64,000 bases of DNA. Source: Ampullimonas aquatilis (GTDB taxonomy: Bacteria; Pseudomonadota; Gammaproteobacteria; Burkholderiales; Burkholderiaceae_D). The notes beneath the pieces were generated by a model. It was not told the DNA's origin and ran no database searches. It saw only the letters and a list, made by a program, of their open reading frames with translations. Shown here one piece after another: positions 61,554 through 64,000 of the stretch. The stretch is from positions 3,286,001 through 3,350,000 of the forward strand of contig NZ_CP183834.1 of the NCBI RefSeq assembly GCF_049675895.1, given 5' to 3'. Each line of letters starts with the position of its first letter. Position 1 is the first letter of the stretch. Position numbers and translations under genes: made by a program.

Positions 61554-62162
61554 TTACTGGGATAGAGTATCAAAACGACTCTGCTGCGATAAAGTGAGTT
61601 CTTCAGCAGACAGGTCGGCAATCAAGGCGGTGGGATGATATTTGAGAATGGCGGCAATCAGTAACGCCGGAAATTGACTGATCGCCAAATTGTAGGCAGC
61701 GGCCTGATCATTGAACAATTGTCTGGCAAAGGCCTGCTTGTTATGGGCCCGCGCCAACTCACCGCGCAAGGTCACCACGGCACCATTGGACTTCATGTCG
61801 GGGTAAGCCTCGGACAGCGCGAAGAGGCGCTTATTGGCCTGCATGAGGCGACCATCGGCTTCACTCATATCGGCAATGACAGTCGCACTGAATGGATTGG
61901 TTTTGGCCGTGCTGGTGGTGGCCACGGCCTGATCGTAGGCATACTGCAGATCTTCGTGCGTTTCCGTTTCATTTTTCATGAACAGACGCGCCATCTTGAT
62001 CAGATCAGGCATGATTTCATGGGTAAGCCGGGCCTGCTCGGCCAGTTGTGCAAAGGCAATCTGCACTTTGACACGCAGGGTTTTCAATCGCTGATAGGCA
62101 CCGATCGCCCAGAAAATCAGCAATAAAAATATCGCCCACAAAACCCATGCGGCACTAATCAT
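61554..62162 (-). CDS. LemA family protein
   Basis: 202 residues from ATG at 62162 (MISAAWVLWAIFLLLIFWAI), with GGGAG four bases upstream. One N-terminal transmembrane helix precedes a long helical-bundle domain (FAQLAEQARLTHEIMPDLIKMARLFM, ADMSEADGRLMQANKRLFALSEAYPDMKSN, NKQAFARQLFNDQAAAYN), the LemA plan. LemA proteins are inner-membrane proteins of unclear function, often linked with metalloproteases; none is next to this one. Upstream in-frame codons lack a ribosome-binding site. Confidence 0.87.
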   Translation of the reverse strand: MISAAWVLWAIFLLLIFWAIGAYQRLKTLRVKVQIAFAQLAEQARLTHEIMPDLIKMARLFMKNETETHEDLQYAYDQAVATTSTAKTNPFSATVIADMSEADGRLMQANKRLFALSEAYPDMKSNGAVVTLRGELARAHNKQAFARQLFNDQAAAYNLAISQFPALLIAAILKYHPTALIADLSAEELTLSQQSRFDTLSQ

Positions 62163-62315
62163 GCAGCTCCCTGTTATTGTTTTAAATTGTCCATGCTGGC
62201 GCAAAGACGTCCGGCCTCTTATGAGCGGCATGGTGCCATTTTATGGCGTACAGAGCAAGTGACCAGCACACTGATCACGTGCTTTTTTACAATGATTTAG
62301 CGGGCTTAATGAATA

Positions 62316-62969
62316 CTAACGAACCCCTGGCTTGGTGTCCTCGGCAGGCTTCACACGCACAATGTTTTGCAACTCGTCTTCGGTAATGTATTCAAACACC
62401 TTGACGACCTTGAGTACACCACCCACAGTACGCGCTTCTTCGGCAGCACGATCACCCTCGCGACGGGTGACGCGACCTTGCAGATAAACGACACCACGCT
62501 CGGTGGTGATCTTGTAGGCACTGGCAAAAATGTCTTTGGAGTCAATCAGCGCGGCTTTCACCTTACCGGTAATCACGGTGTCAGAGGTGCGGCTCTTGAT
62601 GGAACTGCCATCGGCAATCTCAAGCTCGTTGGTAATGCCATTGACATTTTCAACACTGGCAATCAATTGTTCAATCGTGCTTTTTGCTTCAGGAGAGGGG
62701 ACTTCACCCGTCACCAATACCTTGCGGTTATAGCTATTGATGTTGACATGCACCTTGTCACCAAACTGCTGATGAATCCGGTTTTCAGATTTAAGCTCGA
62801 TCGCCTTGTCTTCCGTTTGCGCACCTGTGGTACGACGATCGGTTGCGATAATCGTACCGGCAGCCATGCCACCAGCAGCCAGTGGAAAACAGCCAGACAA
62901 AGTGCTGCTTGCCAGACTGGCAAGCAAAATCAGACCAGCGGTTTTGACATTGCGTGAACTGGATTTCAT
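62316..62969 (-). CDS. BON-domain outer-membrane lipoprotein (DolP/YraP-like)
   Basis: 217 residues. Signal peptide with lipobox LSGC (Cys27), after LILLASLASST. Two BON domains follow: about 58-120 (ENRIHQQFGDKVHVNINSYNRKVLVTGEV) and about 130-200 (SDTVITGKVKAALIDSKDIFASAYKITTERGVVYLQG). This is the DolP/YraP type, which helps keep the outer membrane intact and affects BAM. Its neighbours, an SIS protein and yraN, match the E. coli yraN-diaA-dolP order. AGGAGAATCCC precedes the ATG. Confidence 0.9.
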   Translation of the reverse strand: MKSSSRNVKTAGLILLASLASSTLSGCFPLAAGGMAAGTIIATDRRTTGAQTEDKAIELKSENRIHQQFGDKVHVNINSYNRKVLVTGEVPSPEAKSTIEQLIASVENVNGITNELEIADGSSIKSRTSDTVITGKVKAALIDSKDIFASAYKITTERGVVYLQGRVTRREGDRAAEEARTVGGVLKVVKVFEYITEDELQNIVRVKPAEDTKPGVR

Positions 62970-63115
62970 GATGGGATTCTCCTGTTATTTCAATTAAATT
63001 TTGAACTGATTGGCTGCATGCCATCAGTGACACCACTTGTTAAAAAGCTCGACTAGATTCGCAAACTGCGATATTTAATTCTTCAATAAACGACTTTCAT
63101 CAAACCACAAACCAT

Positions 63116-63667
63116 TTATTCGTCTTCTTCACCAAACAAAGACACATCCATACCATCCGCCAGACAATGCAACACCAGCAGATGCATTTCAGTCACCCGG
63201 GCAAAGTGTGTGGTTGGCACCGCAATCCCGATCTGCTCGTCCAGCACATCCAGCAAGGCACTGTCGGCTGAGGTGGTCAAAGCCACCACGGCCATCTCAC
63301 GTTCCCGTGCAATGGCGATGGCTTCGAGGACATTGCTGTCAGCCAGCACCGGCGAAATCACCAGCAAGACATCGCCCGTCTGCCCCAACACCTCAACCTG
63401 ACGCGCATAAGGCTGGCGCGATGATAACGCGATTGCCGCCAGACCCGGCCGATCACGCTGATATTGTCCCACCAGCAAATCGGCAAAATGTGCCGCAAAA
63501 GGTTGCGCCCAACCACACGCGCAGGCGAGTACCTTGCCACCATTAGTCAGCGCAGTAAATAAAAGTTCAATCGCCTCGGCAATTGGCTCCGATAACTCCT
63601 CGGCCGCTTTTTCCTGCAGACGAGCGCTATGCAAAAACTGTTCGGTAATCCGTTCTATCATGGGCAA
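63116..63667 (-). CDS. SIS-domain protein (DiaA/GmhA-like)
   Basis: 183 residues, a single SIS phosphosugar-binding fold (about 35-150: NGGKVLACACGWAQPFAAHFADLLV, VLLVISPVLADSNVLEAIAIARE). By position between yraN and a DolP-like gene it corresponds to DiaA, the DnaA-binding initiation protein; GmhA sedoheptulose-7-phosphate isomerase is the close paralogue. The GmhA zinc ligands are not obvious, and usual GNGGS is replaced by ACGWA here. DiaA function is therefore by context. Confidence 0.8.
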   Translation of the reverse strand: MPMIERITEQFLHSARLQEKAAEELSEPIAEAIELLFTALTNGGKVLACACGWAQPFAAHFADLLVGQYQRDRPGLAAIALSSRQPYARQVEVLGQTGDVLLVISPVLADSNVLEAIAIAREREMAVVALTTSADSALLDVLDEQIGIAVPTTHFARVTEMHLLVLHCLADGMDVSLFGEEDE

Positions 63668-63742
63668 CTTTGTTGATTAGCTGACTTCATTCAATAACAA
63701 GCAATCCTGCATCGATTAATAAAATCTGATTGCACACGATCT

Positions 63743-64000
63743 TCATGACAACTCAAAGGCATTGCGCTGCCAGTCCGGTTGCGCCACATCATCCTGCCAG
63801 GCAAGCACATCAAAACGGCAGGCAGGCTCGGCACCAGCCTGCTGCAAGTACCATTGTGCCGCACGAATCAGCTTTTGCTGTTTGTGCCAGGTCACACTGG
63901 CCGCGGCACCACCAAAACGATCATTCTTGCGTCGCCGCACCTCTACAAAAACCAGCGTGGCATCATCTTGCATGATCAGATCGATCTCGCCAGCCTTGCA
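63743..64000 (-). CDS. UPF0102/YraN family protein (partial, 5' end off window)
   Basis: At least 85 residues; the gene continues beyond the right edge. The first visible residues CKAGEIDLIMQDDATLVFVEVR hold the restriction-endonuclease-like core motif (E-I-D-L-I and F-V-E-V-R) of the YraN family. The C-terminal part has CRFDVLAWQ. Function is uncharacterised; natural transformation or repair has been suggested for relatives. It is read before the SIS gene, as in E. coli. Confidence 0.9.
   Translation of the reverse strand, partial: CKAGEIDLIMQDDATLVFVEVRRRKNDRFGGAAASVTWHKQQKLIRAAQWYLQQAGAEPACRFDVLAWQDDVAQPDWQRNAFELS

Overview
The window is a stretch of bacterial chromosome, most likely from a betaproteobacterium. 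The evidence is the order rpoBC, rpsL-rpsG-fusA-tuf, S10-spc-alpha ribosomal operons with infA and rpmJ between secY and rpsM; the tRNA-Tyr/Gly/Thr-tuf-tRNA-Trp-secE-nusG order; and the block mltA/apaG/rpe/gph/trpE-G-D-C. I could not place it below class. No rRNA genes, phage, insertion sequences or CRISPR arrays were seen.

Region 1 (1-30.6 kb, all minus strand) is the translation/transcription supercluster. Read in the direction of transcription from a strong promoter at 30567-30595 it runs tRNA-Tyr, tRNA-Gly, tRNA-Thr, tuf, tRNA-Trp, secE, nusG, rplK, rplA, rplJ, rplL, rpoB, rpoC, then rpsL, rpsG, fusA, a second identical tuf, rpsJ, rplC-D-W-B, rpsS, rplV, rpsC, rplP, rpmC, rpsQ, rplN, rplX, rplE, rpsN, rpsH, rplF, rplR, rpsE, rpmD, rplO, secY, infA, rpmJ, rpsM, rpsK and a partial rpsD. 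Many start codons were moved inward to the start with a Shine-Dalgarno sequence and the family's usual length.

Region 2 (30.7-40.4 kb) is mixed: a 1119-residue transglutaminase/DUF2126 protein, an FAD oxidoreductase, an enoyl-CoA hydratase, a PAS-GAF-GGDEF-EAL protein, the lytic transglycosylase MltA, a tiny membrane protein divergent from it, and ApaG.

Region 3 (40.5-47 kb) carries rpe, a small unknown gene, gph and the tryptophan genes trpE, trpG, trpD, trpC. A 25-codon leader peptide with three Trp codons lies between gph and trpE, and an unknown secreted four-cysteine protein is inserted between trpG and trpD. A dihaem cytochrome c follows.

Region 4 (48-53 kb) has an EpsL-like outer-membrane barrel, tRNA-Arg(CCG), and a pterin/folate group: pterin carbinolamine dehydratase, folB and a pabB-pabC fusion.

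Region 5 (53-64 kb) is signalling and envelope: an HDOD protein, an OmpR/EnvZ-type pair followed by an EF-hand protein, an operon of a YiiX-like papain-fold hydrolase with a NarL-type regulator and a 7TM-type histidine kinase, a short LemA protein, and the dolP-like/SIS/yraN group at the right edge.

The least explained signal is a family of at least six short AT-rich elements, each directly 3' of a stop codon and all in the same orientation relative to that gene. They share a box like TTAACGCACTT followed about 20 nt later by ATACCCC or ACTCACC.
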